Assembly: GCA_022496185.1 (NCBI GenBank)
Contig: WTXG01000435.1
Coordinates: forward strand, 1 to 23,666
Direction: 5' to 3'
Source: Multifurca ochricompacta
Lineage: Eukaryota > Basidiomycota > Agaricomycetes > Russulales > Russulaceae
Length of the DNA stretch: 23,666 nucleotides
The notes under the pieces are model-generated. The model had not been told where the DNA came from. It saw only the letters and a list, made by a program, of their open reading frames with translations, and made no database searches. This document shows positions 1 to 10,156 of this stretch, in pieces. The translations under genes were made by a program, and so were the position numbers. Each line of letters begins with the position of its first letter. The first letter of the stretch is position 1.

Positions 1-1
1 T

Positions 2-1279
2 AAGAGGGGGGTGATCCATTTTCACCATGACCTTCCCTCTGCAGGACATCCAGGCATTGCCAACACATATGCTCTTGCCAAACAGGACTACTGGTGGCCA
101 AACATGAAGAAGGACATGGAGAACTATGTGAAGGGATGCGTGGACTGCCAAGCCAACAAAGTAAACACACACCCACACCCACCAGCACCATTCCCAATCA
201 CACCCACAACCTCCTTGCCATTCCAGACCATTGCTATGGATTTCATCATCAAACTCCCCACCTCCAAGGGTTTTGACTCCATTTTGACTATCACAGACCA
301 TGACTGTTCCAAGGCAGCACTGTTTATACCCTGCAACGAATCTATTACAGCAGAAGGAGTCGCCAAACTCTACCTGGATCATGTCTACAGGCACTATGGT
401 CTTCCTGAAAAGATCATTTCCAACTGCAACCCACGGTTCACCTCCACATTTGCTAGAGCACTTTGCAAGGTTCTGGATGTAAAGCAGAATATCTCAACAG
501 CTTACCATCCACAGATGGATGGGCAATCAGAAAGGACAAACCAATGGCTAGAACAATATCTTCGGTTCTGGTGCAATGGATGACAGGATGACTGGGCAGA
601 CTGGCTGGCAACTGCAGAGTTCACACATAATTCATGGCCCAATAACACTACGAAAACCCCCCCATTCTCCCTTATCATGGGATGGACACCGCAAACTACC
701 TGGGCCAATAAGCCCACAAATGTCCCATCAGCTGCACAGTGCATCGGCCAATGGGACGAGATCCAGCAATCGGCCAATGAGAACTTGTTGAAGGTGCAAA
801 GGACCCTGTCAGAGAAGCCCTCGACATTCACACCTTATCAGACCAATGACCTGGTGTGGTTAGAAGGGAAGAACATTCGTACATCACACCCAACAGCTAA
901 ATTAGCACCCTGACGACATGGACCCTTCAAGATAACAAGGAAGCTGTCAGATGTGTCATATGAACTGGAGCTTCCATCCACATGGAGAATCCATCCAGTC
1001 TTCCATGCCCAACTCCTGATGCCTTGCAAAGAGATGCCCCTGCATGGGGAAAACTTTCCAAGACCTCCCCCGGAACTGATCAATGGAGAAGCAGAATGGG
1101 AAGTGGAGCAAGTTCTAGACTCCATGCATAAAGGCCGAGGGCGCAAATTGCATTACCTTATCAAGTGGAAAGGATTCCCAGACTCTGACAACTCGTGGGA
1201 ACCAGCCAGGAATATCTTTGCCCTGGTCCTTATCTCGGAGTTCCATGCCTGACATCCAGAAGCACCTAGAAACAATTAA
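2..1279 (+). pseudogene. G1 pol: integrase plus chromodomain, broken by TGA stops
   Basis: This frame reads as a Ty3/gypsy integrase. It starts with the HHCC zinc-binding region (FHHDLPSAGHPG, then CVDCQANK) and continues into the DDE core. The first Asp is in AMDFI (codon 239-241) and the Glu is in DGQSERTNQ (GAA 530-532). The second catalytic Asp is lost: codon 422-424 is AAC (Asn) where G2 has GAT in SDRD. A C-terminal chromodomain follows at about 1095-1245 (WEVEQVLD, LIKWKGF). One frame is kept over the whole span but is broken by TGA at 581-583, 911-913 and 1250-1252; the ancestral stop is TAA at 1277-1279. In G2 the second and third of these positions are CGA (Arg), so they are CpG deaminations. 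The protein cannot be active. Confidence 0.93.
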
Positions 1280-1317
1280 AAGGACGATCCCAGACCCCAA
1301 TCAAATTCCCCCAGTAC

Positions 1318-2091
1318 ATGCTCCCACAGCAATGTCCTACAACCACAGAATCTATTATGTCTTTCATTGCTGCCAATGCTGCCATCGATGCATTCACCTC
1401 TTCTGTCATAGTTGTCGAGAATTTCCCCTCTGTTCATCCCTCTACACATCCCTCCTCACCTATCAATTATGAAGCTGCAGAGGCCTGAGTCAAAAACCAA
1501 TCTCCCAACCCCAATGACGACTTTGAGCATTGCGAAGAACCACACCGAAACAACCTCCTGGGCATGGAGTTGGACAACGAAGTCCCCAAGTTTCCGTTCT
1601 TTGCAAACAACCCCAACTCCTCCATGTACTTCCCCTTGGAGATCACTAAGGCCGACGGGATGGTGACCATTGCTAAGTACATCTTTTACACCAATGGAGG
1701 GATGGATGTAGCAGGATGCATGAAGAAGGACAGCCCTGTCTATGGGGCCCCTGTCTATTTAGAAGAAAGGTATACCGGACGCCTTCACCACACAATGACC
1801 AACGAACAGCTTGGGCATCTGGCTGCTGAGGACTCGCAGGCCTTCGCCATTGATGAAGTAATGAACAACATGCAACTTCCGCGTCTCAAAGCTGAAGTTA
1901 TGAGACTGTGGAAGAACCTGACACTTCGAGCCATGCTCAATCAACAGTACAAGGAGCATGCAAAGATGATGGCAAGATTGACGAATGGGATGTTCCAAGT
2001 GGAACAGGAATTGGTAGAGATTCGGAAGCAGCTAGAGATAGGGGATGCATATCAGACTATCACTGAAAGGTACGCTGACACCTATGCATGA
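1318..2091 (+). pseudogene. G1 ORF3: coiled-coil accessory protein, decayed
   Basis: This is the same ORF as G2 ORF3 (16342-17136). In-frame ATGs lie at 1318 and 1357, both conserved in G2. A TGA at 1486-1488 interrupts it where G2 has CGA, and the frame then stays open to TGA 2089-2091, again aligned with a G2 CGA; the true end was a little further on. The product shows a conserved block with YFPLEIT, YIFYTNGGMDV and VYLEERYTGRLHH, then a charged heptad-like helix (PRLKAEVMRL through VEQELVEIRKQLE) predicted to form a coiled coil. No signal peptide or membrane segment is seen. I recognise no family. The position between the chromodomain and the 3' LTR is unusual for a Ty3/gypsy element. Confidence 0.75.
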
Positions 2092-2148
2092 CCCCTTCCC
2101 CCATGATCACTGGGGGCCACCCCAACACTGTTGCTGAATCAATTCAAG

Positions 2149-2556
2149 ATGCCACGCATGCATGAGATCCCCTGTGGAGAGACATGTTGGCGCTGTGACA
2201 GCAAATACCACATTAGCTGGAACTGCCCCCTCAACTTCAAGTGGTGTCATCACTGTCGCAGCAACCAGCATTGGAGCCAATTCTGCATATTTCGCTGTGT
2301 AGGAGTCGCTCCAACAATCATCAACCCATCAGGATGGTGTGGCAAGTGCCTCCATCACAATGCAGGGCACCGTGAACTGGACTGTCCTGTCCATGATCTG
2401 TGCCACTCATGTGGCCAGCACAGCCCTTATGGATTCCTCCACGCTCACAGATGTCCCCAGGATGAGGACAAGGAGAATTACACCATGGATGATCATAATG
2501 TAGCTGATGATTACTTGGACCTGGTACAGGATGATGACGGTACAACTTGTTTCTAG
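2149..2556 (+). CDS. G1 ORF4: 135-aa multi-zinc-knuckle protein
   Basis: An open 135-codon frame begins at ATG 2149, chosen because G2 ORF4 starts at the same conserved MPRMHE. It has two canonical CX2CX4HX4C knuckles (C13-C16-H21-C26 and C33-C36-H41-C46), a CX2CX6HX4C module (C64-C67-H74-C79) and a fourth Cys/His group (C85, C88, H100, C102). An acidic tail follows (DKENYTMDD, VQDDDG). The length equals the G2 copy. I count 25 substitutions out of 135, ten of which are Arg in G2 and His, Cys or Gln here, as expected from CpG decay of CGN codons. Every ligand is kept and no stop has arisen, although the upstream integrase is dead. A nucleic-acid-binding role is inferred from the knuckles only. 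Translation from this old copy is doubtful. Confidence 0.75.
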   Translation: MPRMHEIPCGETCWRCDSKYHISWNCPLNFKWCHHCRSNQHWSQFCIFRCVGVAPTIINPSGWCGKCLHHNAGHRELDCPVHDLCHSCGQHSPYGFLHAHRCPQDEDKENYTMDDHNVADDYLDLVQDDDGTTCF

Positions 2557-2575
2557 CCAAGTCTGCTAGAACCAG

Positions 2576-2587
2576 AAGAGGGGGTGA
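2576..2587 (+). promoter_or_regulatory. Polypurine tract of G1 (plus-strand primer)
   Basis: The purine run AAGAGGGGGTGA directly precedes the LTR TGTTAC terminus. It is identical at the matching place in G2 (17599-17610). This is the expected position for plus-strand DNA priming, and it marks the following LTR as a 3' LTR. Confidence 0.8.
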
Positions 2588-3181
2588 TGTTACAGTCTCT
2601 GCCATCCAACCCTGTTTTCTTCACTCTTCCCAATGATGACCCCTCTTTACTACCCACTCTGCACTTTCTGATTACGTCTCTGTCCTGGGACCCATCCTGT
2701 GCTCTGCTTCCATCCCCATGACCCCCTTTGTACTTGTTGACTTGCTGTCTGCCCCCATTTGACCCTTATCTCATTATCCTTTATCTCTTTATCTTTACAA
2801 CTGGACACTTACTTAATACCCTATCAGAAGCTAGGCTTTATGCCCTCCACTTCTGTATATTTGGGCCCACTTGACTCCATACCCTTATCTTGTAGACGCC
2901 CACTGAGTTACATATATAAGTCCGCTGTATCTACCTTGTAGACCTCAGACTTGACTTGTTCAATACATCAGTGCTTATCTTCTGGATATCCCCTTTGATC
3001 TTTGACTCATTCTATCTCAGTGCTTTTGGCACTCTTCCGATCAACATCATCTTAGGGAACAGCCCCTTAGACTTTGACTCATCCCACTTAAAACTCCAAG
3101 AGGTCTTATTGACTTCTTACCTGAACCCACAAGTAGCACTGTCACACAAGTCATGTGGAACGTCCCGCACCAGGCGTAACA
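2588..3181 (+). repeat. 3' LTR of G1 (594 bp)
   Basis: It starts TGTTAC and ends GTAACA, a perfect 6-bp terminal inverted repeat. It aligns over its length with the G2 LTRs. TATATAA lies at 2913-2919. The predicted transcript start motif AGACTTGACTT is at 2947-2957; in the G2 LTRs it reads AGACTCGACTT, so this copy has lost the CpG. A short hairpin AGTGC-TTTTG-GCACT lies at 3019-3033. The sequence after 3181 lacks complement to the start motif, so this is not a 5' LTR of what follows. Confidence 0.92.
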
Positions 3182-4662
3182 CTACACCTTGGATCAAGCA
3201 GCCTCCCCCCCTATGAGCTTACCCCCCCCCACGAAATCCTCAACTTTGCTGCCTTAGTAGAGGCAGCTGCCACAGCATCCCCTGCCCCCCCTTCGTCAGT
3301 TTTGCCTCCTCTGGAACTCCCAGAACTTCACCCTTTCCCTGTGCCCTCCCCCACCCTCCAATTGCCCCCCCTTGTTCCCCCAGGCCTCTTAAACGTGTCC
3401 AACACCTTTGGCACCCCCCCCCTTCATTATATTCACCTTCCAACCCCTGCTCCACCCCCTCCCACTGCAGCAAATGCCCTCTCTCCTCACCACCCTGGCC
3501 TTGTCCATCGGACACCTCCTCCTTCTCTCGTCAATTGCCCCCTTTGCATTGACCATCCAACCAATCCTCACCAATTTCTTATATACTACTCGCTTGATGG
3601 TCAGCAAGAGTCTTGGGTGCCCACTCAGTTTTCCAGAGAACCTAGCTTCTTTGACCAATTCCCCTGCTTTGTGGACATGCTTGCTGATCTCCCCCATTAT
3701 CTCCCTGGTGTGGTCGTTCCTCTCCACTTTCCTCACTTTCACAATGTTCCTATTCGTCCTCACATTGATCAATTTCTTTGTTCCCCTCATTACCCCCCTC
3801 CCACTTTGTAAACCTCAATCTTTGTGCCAAAGTAGGTTATTTGGCCCCCAACCCTCGCACTTTTCAACGGGGCCTGCTGGTCTATTCCTGGAACGCTTCC
3901 CTTGCCTGCTTGAATCGCACCCTCTCCCCAGAACTGCAAGATGTCTTTAGTGGGGCAAGAACATTACTCCAAGGCTTTGACCTCCTGGACGGACGATTTA
4001 TCAGCCTCTTTGGCACCTTGAATTTTACTGATCTAGGAGTTGTGATAGAAGATAGATATTTTACAGTTCGAGACGCACTTAGAACCCACCCAGAGCTTAT
4101 CCCCCTCACCCAAGCAGTATGATTACCTACCAACCCCATCCCCCTTCTCCCCATTCAGCCTGCAGACAGGTACACCTGCTTTGAAGACATAGACTTTGAT
4201 AGTAACCTCTAAAACAGTACGTTGTGCACCTAGCTGTAGAGGTCCCTAGTAAATAAACAAGCCCTTGGTCCAGAAAATAGTGTCCTTTCCTGCAGAAAGA
4301 GAAGAGCATCTCCAACGCATCCAAAGACAGTTTAACCACCTCTTCCAACTCCACAGAGAAGCACAACTCACCCTCCTTTACCCAGAACCACTTATCAGCA
4401 CCCTCCACGACGATGGACAAGCAGAAGGCTGATGTGACGTAGATACCATCTATCTTCCTCTTCGAATTCTCCTCCCCTTTGGACAAGTCCTCTCCCAAAC
4501 CCAGTACAACCAGTTCCTGTCCAGACCCTGTCAGGCCATTCCCCGAGACTCCCAGCACCAACTCCTCTATTGGCACCTTGCTCAACTCACCCATTCCACA
4601 GGGGACCCCCTTGAAACACTCTTAGTCTGTGTCAATGACAAATACCTTTGGAAAGAACACAT
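3182..4662 (+). pseudogene. G3 upstream ORF ('ORF-X'), 5' remnant, unrecognised
   Basis: Coding-like sequence with no stop in one frame from 3182 to 3811 begins with a Pro-rich, low-complexity stretch (about 3250-3500). The reading then moves to another frame (about 3812-4212, with TGA at 4120-4122), and to a third (about 4262-4662, with TGA at 4430-4432). The last part reads into the copia insertion at 4663 and resumes in the same frame at 19243 (KEHI, then PPHIPELETLL). The same frame runs on to TGA 19630, overlapping the start of a Ty3/gypsy gag. I do not recognise the protein and see no catalytic motif. It is a decayed ORF of at least about 600 residues upstream of gag. Where G3 begins to the left is unknown, because G1 abuts here. 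Confidence 0.55.
4658..4662. repeat. Target-site duplication of Copia-A, left copy
   Basis: CACAT lies directly before the Copia-A LTR. The same five bases follow the other LTR at 19238-19242. Removing the element and one copy restores the G3 reading frame. Confidence 0.92.
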
Positions 4663-5164
4663 TATGAAACAGGCATGGTGTGCAGCATACTGACTGTGAG
4701 TTAGTTGTTCAACTAGAGCGACAAGTTAGACTTCAGAGATGAAGAAAACTCTATTACTATACTACTGACCTAGAGCGACAAGTTAGCTATAGAGAGCAGT
4801 TAGTCAAAGGTATAAGTAGGAAGTAATGTAGAGTGGACTTACACTTCAGAGATGAAGAAAACTCTGAAGTGTAGAGGATGAAACAGACACCCTTATATAC
4901 TAATCAAGGGGTGGTCTGTGCACTGGGAATAAGTCCACAAGTGCCGGACAAAGTCCAAACAATAAACATGAGGGAGAAAGGCCATTGGCCAGTACAGAAA
5001 TCACATGTTACATAGTGCATCAGTCAGCTACTGCGGAATGTGAGAAAGAAAGTAATAATGATAATGTAAATAGTCCGAAACTCCGGTATCTAATCTAATC
5101 TACAAAGCAGCTAATCTAATCACCTGATGCCTGAAGCATCACCGAACATCTTCTGTGTTCAACA
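4663..5164 (-). repeat. 3' LTR of Copia-A (502 bp)
   Basis: On the minus strand it starts TGTTGAACAC. The terminal TG..CA is damaged at the outer end: TATGAAAC at 4663 where the partner LTR has TGTGAAAC. It differs from 18736-19237 at only four sites. It has a TATATAA-type box on the minus strand and an 11-bp-stem inverted repeat at 4841-4872 (ACACTTCAGAG / CTCTGAAGTGT). A block containing CTAGAGCGACAAGTTAG occurs twice within the LTR. Confidence 0.95.
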
Positions 5165-5417
5165 TCCCTCCATGCTGAAGGCATCTGGTCATGGATGGGA
5201 AATGAGTTGGATGAGCACACTGCCATCACAATTAAATGAGCATATTGCCAGCCAGAGATCCAACTTCTCTAACTCTTTGTAAGTTTTGCATACGAGTTGT
5301 AGATTCGCTTATGCAAGTCTACACACCTCTTGCATCACTCTCGAGGTCGAGAACGTGCTCATATGGCATGGTGGGAAAGTGAAACTGGTATTCCAGGTTT
5401 CCAAATCCCAGCTCTTC
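5165..5417 (-). other. Copia-A 3' untranslated region and polypurine tract
   Basis: This is the space between the RT/RNase H stop codon and the 3' LTR. On the minus strand the last bases before the LTR are GGAGGGA (5165-5171), a plausible polypurine tract. I see no other feature here. Confidence 0.6.
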
Positions 5418-7115
5418 TCATTCCAGCATAAGTCCAAGTCCATTTACCATGGTTTCAAATGATGCTCTTGGTAGAGACTTAGTGAAGCCATCTGCCAGCA
5501 TCTCACCTGTGGGGGTTCGCACTAACTCAATTATGTGCGATTCAATGTACCCCCTAATGGCATGGTACTTGATGGGAATATGCTTTGACCGCCTTCCTGT
5601 GACTGGGTTTAATGCCAAATCTACGGCACCCTTATTGTCACAGTGGAGTAGTATAGGGGAGGATACCTCATACCCTAGTTCCTCCATAAAAGTCCTATAC
5701 CACGCTGCCTGATTTGCAGCCTCAGAGAGGCTCATATATTCGGCTTCAGTGGTGGACTGTGCTACTGTTTTCTGTTTTCTGGAACACCATGAAATGGCAC
5801 CATTTGCCAAGAAAAACACGTAGCCTGAGGTAGAGCGGCAGTCCTCTTGATCTCCCCATGAGGAATCTGCAAAGCCATGAAGGCCACTCTCCCCATTCCC
5901 TCCAGAATACCGCAACTTGCAGTCTTTTGTACTGTTAAGATACTTTAAGACATACTTTGCAAGTCGCATGTGATCTTGAGAGGGGTTGGAAGCGTACTGA
6001 CTAAGGCGCGCCACAGCAAAACTGATATCGGGTCTGCTTCCAATCTGCACCCATAGCAGAGACCCTATCAGCTGTTGGTACTTCTTTATTTCAGAAGTAG
6101 ATGCCTGGCCATCAAACTTGACCAGATGTACATCAGCGCCAGAGGGAAGAGGAGTATATACTCGGTTGGAATCCCTCATCCCAAACTTCTCAATAATAGA
6201 TAAAATGTAGGCTGCTTGATCAATTTCCAGCATCTTATTAGGACGATCCCTGGTGATGTTAACTCCAAGGTATGACTGGATTTCTCCCAAGTCAGTCATC
6301 TCATATCGATTAGATAGAGCTGACTTCAGCCACGTTATCTTATCATTGGAAGACCCAAGTATAGTAATATCATCTACATAGAGAATGACATAGAGTGAAT
6401 CATCCCCCTCCTTTTGATGAAACACATATACTCCTGCATCAGAGTACGTCCGAGTAAAGCCCAGTTCATTAAGAACTGCATGAAACTGTAGGTTCCATGC
6501 TCGGGATGCTTGTTTGAGGCCATATAAAGCTTTTTGTAGCCTACAAACTTTGGACTCTTGACCAGCAACGACGAAACCAACTGGTTGCTCCATATAAATC
6601 TCTTCATCCAGATCGCCATGTAGGAATGCCGATTTGACATCCATCTGGTGGATTTCCCAATCCTCTAGCGTAGCTAGCGCTAATAATAATCTAAGTGATT
6701 CAAATCTGGTGACTGGTGAGAATGTTTCATCGAAGTCCACCCCTTCTACTTGGGTGAAACCTTTTGCCACAAGCCTAGCACAAAACCGTCCATCTGGTTT
6801 CAGCTTAAAGACCCATTTGGACTTGACTGCCTTCCTTCCTTTTGGAAGATCCTCAAGGCACCACACATTTAGCTTATCTAAAGCATCAATTTCATATTTG
6901 CATGCTTCAAGCCATTCATCTGCATTATCAGACTGCATTGCCTCCTGAAAAGTCAGGGGGTCCCTATAAGAGACACCTGCGGCATTAAGCAATTCCATAT
7001 TCCCAAGTCTGGAAGAACCTTGCACGAACTCAGCATTATCCTCATTGTAGAATCGAGGGTTCATGCGGCATGAACATTTAGGACGGGCAGTATCAAGATC
7101 TAGATCTTCCTGCAT
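5418..7115 (-). CDS. Copia-A reverse transcriptase and RNase H (565 codons open)
   Basis: Copies element RNA into DNA and removes the RNA strand. The RVT_2-type RT shows WVFKLKPDG (101-109), HQMDVKSAFLHGDL (156-169), KALYGLKQASRAW (195-207) and the catalytic YVDD (246-249). RNase H follows, with D417 (FADSSW), E457 (TTEAEY), D493 (HCDNK) and D542 (LADGFTK), so all four expected acidic residues are present. The Met at 7115 is internal: this is the C-terminal part of a polyprotein whose upstream part is frameshifted, not a separate gene start. No stop or frameshift lies inside, in sharp contrast to 7116-9765. Confidence 0.95.
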   Translation of the reverse strand: MQEDLDLDTARPKCSCRMNPRFYNEDNAEFVQGSSRLGNMELLNAAGVSYRDPLTFQEAMQSDNADEWLEACKYEIDALDKLNVWCLEDLPKGRKAVKSKWVFKLKPDGRFCARLVAKGFTQVEGVDFDETFSPVTRFESLRLLLALATLEDWEIHQMDVKSAFLHGDLDEEIYMEQPVGFVVAGQESKVCRLQKALYGLKQASRAWNLQFHAVLNELGFTRTYSDAGVYVFHQKEGDDSLYVILYVDDITILGSSNDKITWLKSALSNRYEMTDLGEIQSYLGVNITRDRPNKMLEIDQAAYILSIIEKFGMRDSNRVYTPLPSGADVHLVKFDGQASTSEIKKYQQLIGSLLWVQIGSRPDISFAVARLSQYASNPSQDHMRLAKYVLKYLNSTKDCKLRYSGGNGESGLHGFADSSWGDQEDCRSTSGYVFFLANGAISWCSRKQKTVAQSTTEAEYMSLSEAANQAAWYRTFMEELGYEVSSPILLHCDNKGAVDLALNPVTGRRSKHIPIKYHAIRGYIESHIIELVRTPTGEMLADGFTKSLPRASFETMVNGLGLMLE

Positions 7116-7509
7116 GGCTCTGTCACATTGTTGAGAGCGTGGACTTTCCCTAGTGAATACTGGTTGGGGAATTTTGCCACCAGTCTTTTTCTTAGACTGT
7201 CTCTTTGCACGGGTTCTTCAGGAAGCTCTGATGGTTCCATAATTTGGGAAGGAGGTGTCTGTAAATGGTTGATCATGTGTGTCAAGCTCATTGTCTGGTG
7301 TGGTAGGCTCAGGATTTATTTGAGGAGGTTCCACTACCTCCTGTTCCTCAACCTCGGCGTCCTTGTCTTCAGGAGCCTGAGGAACTGTGGCTATTGCTGG
7401 TTGAGGTTGGACAGGCCTCTCTTTTCTAAGACAAAAGGTGTAACTTTTTCCTTTTGCTTTCCCTTGCTGTCCTTGGCAAGGTTGGATGGGAAGGACCCTT
7501 CATCAAATG
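7116..7509 (-). pseudogene. Copia-A integrase-RT linker, frame-broken
   Basis: This joins the integrase C-terminus to RT. On the minus strand it encodes an acidic, Pro/Glu-rich linker typical of this part of copia polyproteins; the frame at 7100-7291 includes PPSQIMEPSELPEEP. The frame changes at least twice, near 7120 and between about 7290 and 7510, so no continuous product can be read. No catalytic motif is expected here. Confidence 0.65.
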
Positions 7510-8504
7510 TCACATCTCTTGACAATACGAAGGATCGAGTATGCATGTCCCATAGAAGGTATCCTTTCGATGGGGTGCATACCCGACAAAGACTGTTTCC
7601 CTGGCTTTATGATCCAGTTTACGTCTTTTGTCCTCTGGGACAGTGTAGTAGGCTAAGCAGCCAAATATTTTAAAGTAAGAGACATCTGGAATGTCCCCAT
7701 CCAGAAGCTCAAGCGGTGTCCTCCACTTATTAGAGCAGATTGGCATTCTATTGTATATGTGACAGGCTGTTCGCACTGCACATTCCCAGAAACCAAGGGA
7801 AAGACCAGCATGATGTAGCATACTGGTAGCTTTTCCATAATGGTTCTGTTGAACCTTTCAGCCCTTCCATTTTGTTGTGGGGAATATGGCATTGTCAATT
7901 TATGCTCTATGCCAGCCTTCTCAAGTATTGACTTCAGCTCCCTATTTACATATTCGCCACCTCGGTCAGTATGTAAGGTCTTTATTTTCTTGTCTGTTTT
8001 ATTTTCCAAGAATGCCTTAATGTTACTGAAGACTGATGTGAAATCACTTTTATTCTTCATAGCAATAACTAGAGCTGTCCTGCTAAAGTCGTCTATGAAG
8101 GTGGCGAAGTATAGGTTCCCTTGAATTGAAGTACATTGTAAAGGACCAACTAGGTCACTATGAATGACTTCCAAGGGTGCTGAAGCTCTCTTTTGAGAGG
8201 GAGGGAATGGAAGACGGTGTGATTTTCCCATTTCACAGCCATAACACGGCTTGTCTTCCACTTGGCTATTATCAATGCTAAGGCCTTTTACAGCCTTAGG
8301 AGCATATCTTTTGAGGGCCTCTTTTGACATATGACCCATGCGCAAATGCCAGGTTTCAAGGCTAGTTGATGCAGATTTGTGGGAAGCAGTATTTAAATTC
8401 TGCATAGTTTTCCCAAAGACCCAATAGAGTCCCATAGCCTTGATACCTTCCGCTATAATTGCATTATTGTACTTTATTTTGACTTCAGATGGAGAGAACT
8501 CCAC
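7510..8504 (-). pseudogene. Copia-A integrase, single-base frameshift
   Basis: The first frame (7653-8504) carries the pre-integrase zinc site H53-H58-C87-C90 (WHLRMGH, CYGC) and the DDE triad D117 (HSDLVGP), D180 (HTDRGGEY) and E216 (NGRAERFNR). Just after TIMEK, near 7830, an A run is one base short and the frame shifts. The C-terminal part then continues at 7510-7821 (MLHHAGLSLGFWECAV, FGCLAY, VFVGY). All catalytic residues are present, so the only lesion I see is the frameshift. The same region of Copia-C is open as far as the window shows it. Confidence 0.9.
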
Positions 8505-9765
8505 TGAACCGCCTTTGTCGTGATGCAGCTTGTCGACAGTATTCTTTCACTGCCAGGCATATAAAAGACATTATTTAACTCTAACTCATAATTATTGCAG
8601 TTTTGAGTATGACTTTGCCTGTTCCTTGACTTGGACTATGGATCCATCACCTATTGTCACCTGATGTCCCTTGTGTGGGAAATACTCAGAGAAATCATCT
8701 AAGTATGGTGTAAAATGAGTGGTGGCTCCGCTGTCCATCATCCAAGGATTGCTGCCATCATCAACTTCTTTCAGCTGTTTGTGGTCATCATATAAAGTGA
8801 AATGCGAGGTGTCTCATGCACCTCCTGTATTCTGCTGCTACCATTAATTACAGTAGCTACTTGTGTGGAGTTATTATGTACACTGGGCCTTGCCCCTTCC
8901 TCTTGTTGCCCTTTTTGCCTGCATCAGCATTGGCTCTGTCCTGTTTCCTTTGCCGACATTCATTTGCCTTGTGGCCCGGCTTCTGGCAATAGAAGCAGGT
9001 GACATCATTGGACATGATGCACCTGCAGGAGGTGGCGTGAAAGTTACTTGTTTTTTATTTTTATTTTTGTTGACATGGGCTGCCTTGTTAAGGGCAGCCC
9101 CAACACCACTTCCTGCGGGGCCGGCAAGTCGGCTTTCCTCATTTAGGAACCTTTGTACAAGGTCCTGAGGGGAAAGGCGTCAGGAGGACCTGACGCCAGG
9201 ATAGAGCCAGCAATGGCATTGTAGGATGGAGGTAGGGATTGGAGCAAAATAAAGCTCATCTGGAGATCAGAGATCTCCATCCCATTTTCCTTGAGGTACT
9301 CCTCACATCCAACACACGCTGCAACTGGGGTCTGAATTGCTTGCCCTCCTCCAAGCGGAAGGAGGACACAGAACACCACAAGTTGTAGGTGGCCATGCTT
9401 CCTACTGAGCCGTAGAGCGATTCCAAACGCTCATACTTGGCATTGACAGAGGGTAAGTTCTGTCAGAGGCAATTTGGGAGTATGTCTCCGGTGATGTACC
9501 ATCACCAGAACTCCCATGAGGACTTCCTCCACTCTATTCCATTCTAGGTACATGGCTCGACCAAAGTGCGAAGCGTTGGCATACTCGTCGTCCTTTTCTC
9601 CATCCTCTGGCTTGGGGGATTCAGGAATTCAGGGGCATCATGCGTAATATGCCTCTTCATTCCATTAATCCTCAGCAGGGCAGTGAAAGACACGACCACT
9701 GCTGCCAGTTGGAGCCATCAAGCTTATCGAACTTGAATGTGGGAGGGAAGACGATGGAAGACATT
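8505..9765 (-). pseudogene. Copia-A gag and protease, many one-base deletions
   Basis: The minus-strand gag ATG is at 9763-9765, matching the Copia-C ATG at 22127. Compared with Copia-C, the frame is lost near 9694 (one G missing), again near 9620-9630, near 9495, and near 9180 where CCGCC is CGCC. The protease segment (about 8520-8750) has at least two further one-base losses. The intervening gag segment at 9143-9379 still reads ENGMEISDLQMSFILLQSLP, and the CCHC knuckle is recognisable at about 8955-9005. The lesions are nearly all single-base deletions in an otherwise closely matching sequence. Confidence 0.88.
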
Positions 9766-10156
9766 TGAGATGATTTGAAAGGTTGATCCTGGTTCCAAGG
9801 AGCAATTAGAACCAGTTGTCCAGGTCTCATTTAAGAGGGCCCGTCCATTCTGTGGCGCTATGCTTCAGAACTTAAGAAAGTCCTGCCTCTGATGTGCGAC
9901 TTCTAAGTAGTATAGTAAGCTGTCTAGCACCATCTACAACAAGTCCTAAGCCCACATCAGGGGGACAATGTGTAAATAGATGGGGAGTCATGTCATGGAG
10001 GAGCCAACCGCAAGTTCCACTAGAGACAAAGGGTATAGAGCCCTTCCTCTAGTGCTGGTGGTGGAGTCCATGATTAAGCCCTAGATGATTGGGGCCATGA
10101 CTATAGTAGACTATTAGGTTTCCTCTGGTTGGGGCGAACCCCCAATGAAAGCAGCA
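9766..10156 (-). other. Copia-A leader, gag-proximal part
   Basis: Untranslated leader between the G2 insertion point and the gag ATG. It aligns closely with the Copia-C leader at about 21739-22126 in reverse orientation. No gene is seen. It ends at the G2 target duplication. Confidence 0.85.
10152..10156. repeat. Target-site duplication of G2, left copy (CAGCA)
   Basis: CAGCA precedes the G2 5' LTR and CAGCG (18193-18197) follows the 3' LTR. The uninterrupted site is visible in Copia-C, where the reverse complement of about 21734-21738 reads CAGCG. The left copy therefore carries one G-to-A change at a former CpG. Confidence 0.88.

Larger units (their letters stand above)
1..3181 (+). mobile_element. 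G1: 3' portion of a Ty3/gypsy chromovirus (partial)
   Basis: The window opens inside pol, just before the integrase zinc-binding domain. It runs through the catalytic core, chromodomain, two extra ORFs (ORF3, ORF4), a polypurine tract and a 3' LTR ending at 3181. Order and spacing match G2 (10157-18192) throughout, so the two are copies of one family. The 5' half lies outside the window, so its target-site duplication cannot be tested; the right-hand flank is ctaca (3182-3186). The copy is CpG-poor compared with G2 and carries several TGA stops, so it is an old, inactive copy. Confidence 0.93.

Noticed and set aside
2588..3181. The LTR at 2588-3181 as the 5' LTR of G3
   Set aside because: It follows the G1 polypurine tract exactly as in G2, and the sequence after 3181 has no complement to the LTR start motif, which a 5' LTR of this family would need.
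3155..3181. Start of the 218-aa ORF inside the LTR
   Set aside because: The first codons belong to the G1 LTR; the frame is open across the junction by chance, so the remnant is taken to begin at 3182.
3240..3515. Gly/Glu-rich minus-strand ORF
   Set aside because: Complement of the Pro-rich, C-rich low-complexity part of ORF-X.
4127..4594. Minus-strand 155-aa ORF in the G3 region
   Set aside because: It is antisense to ORF-X, which continues in frame across the copia insertion; no motif is visible on the minus strand.
7128..7673. Plus-strand 181-aa ORF
   Set aside because: Antisense shadow of the Copia-A integrase/linker region; hydrophobic, low-complexity composition from the reverse complement.
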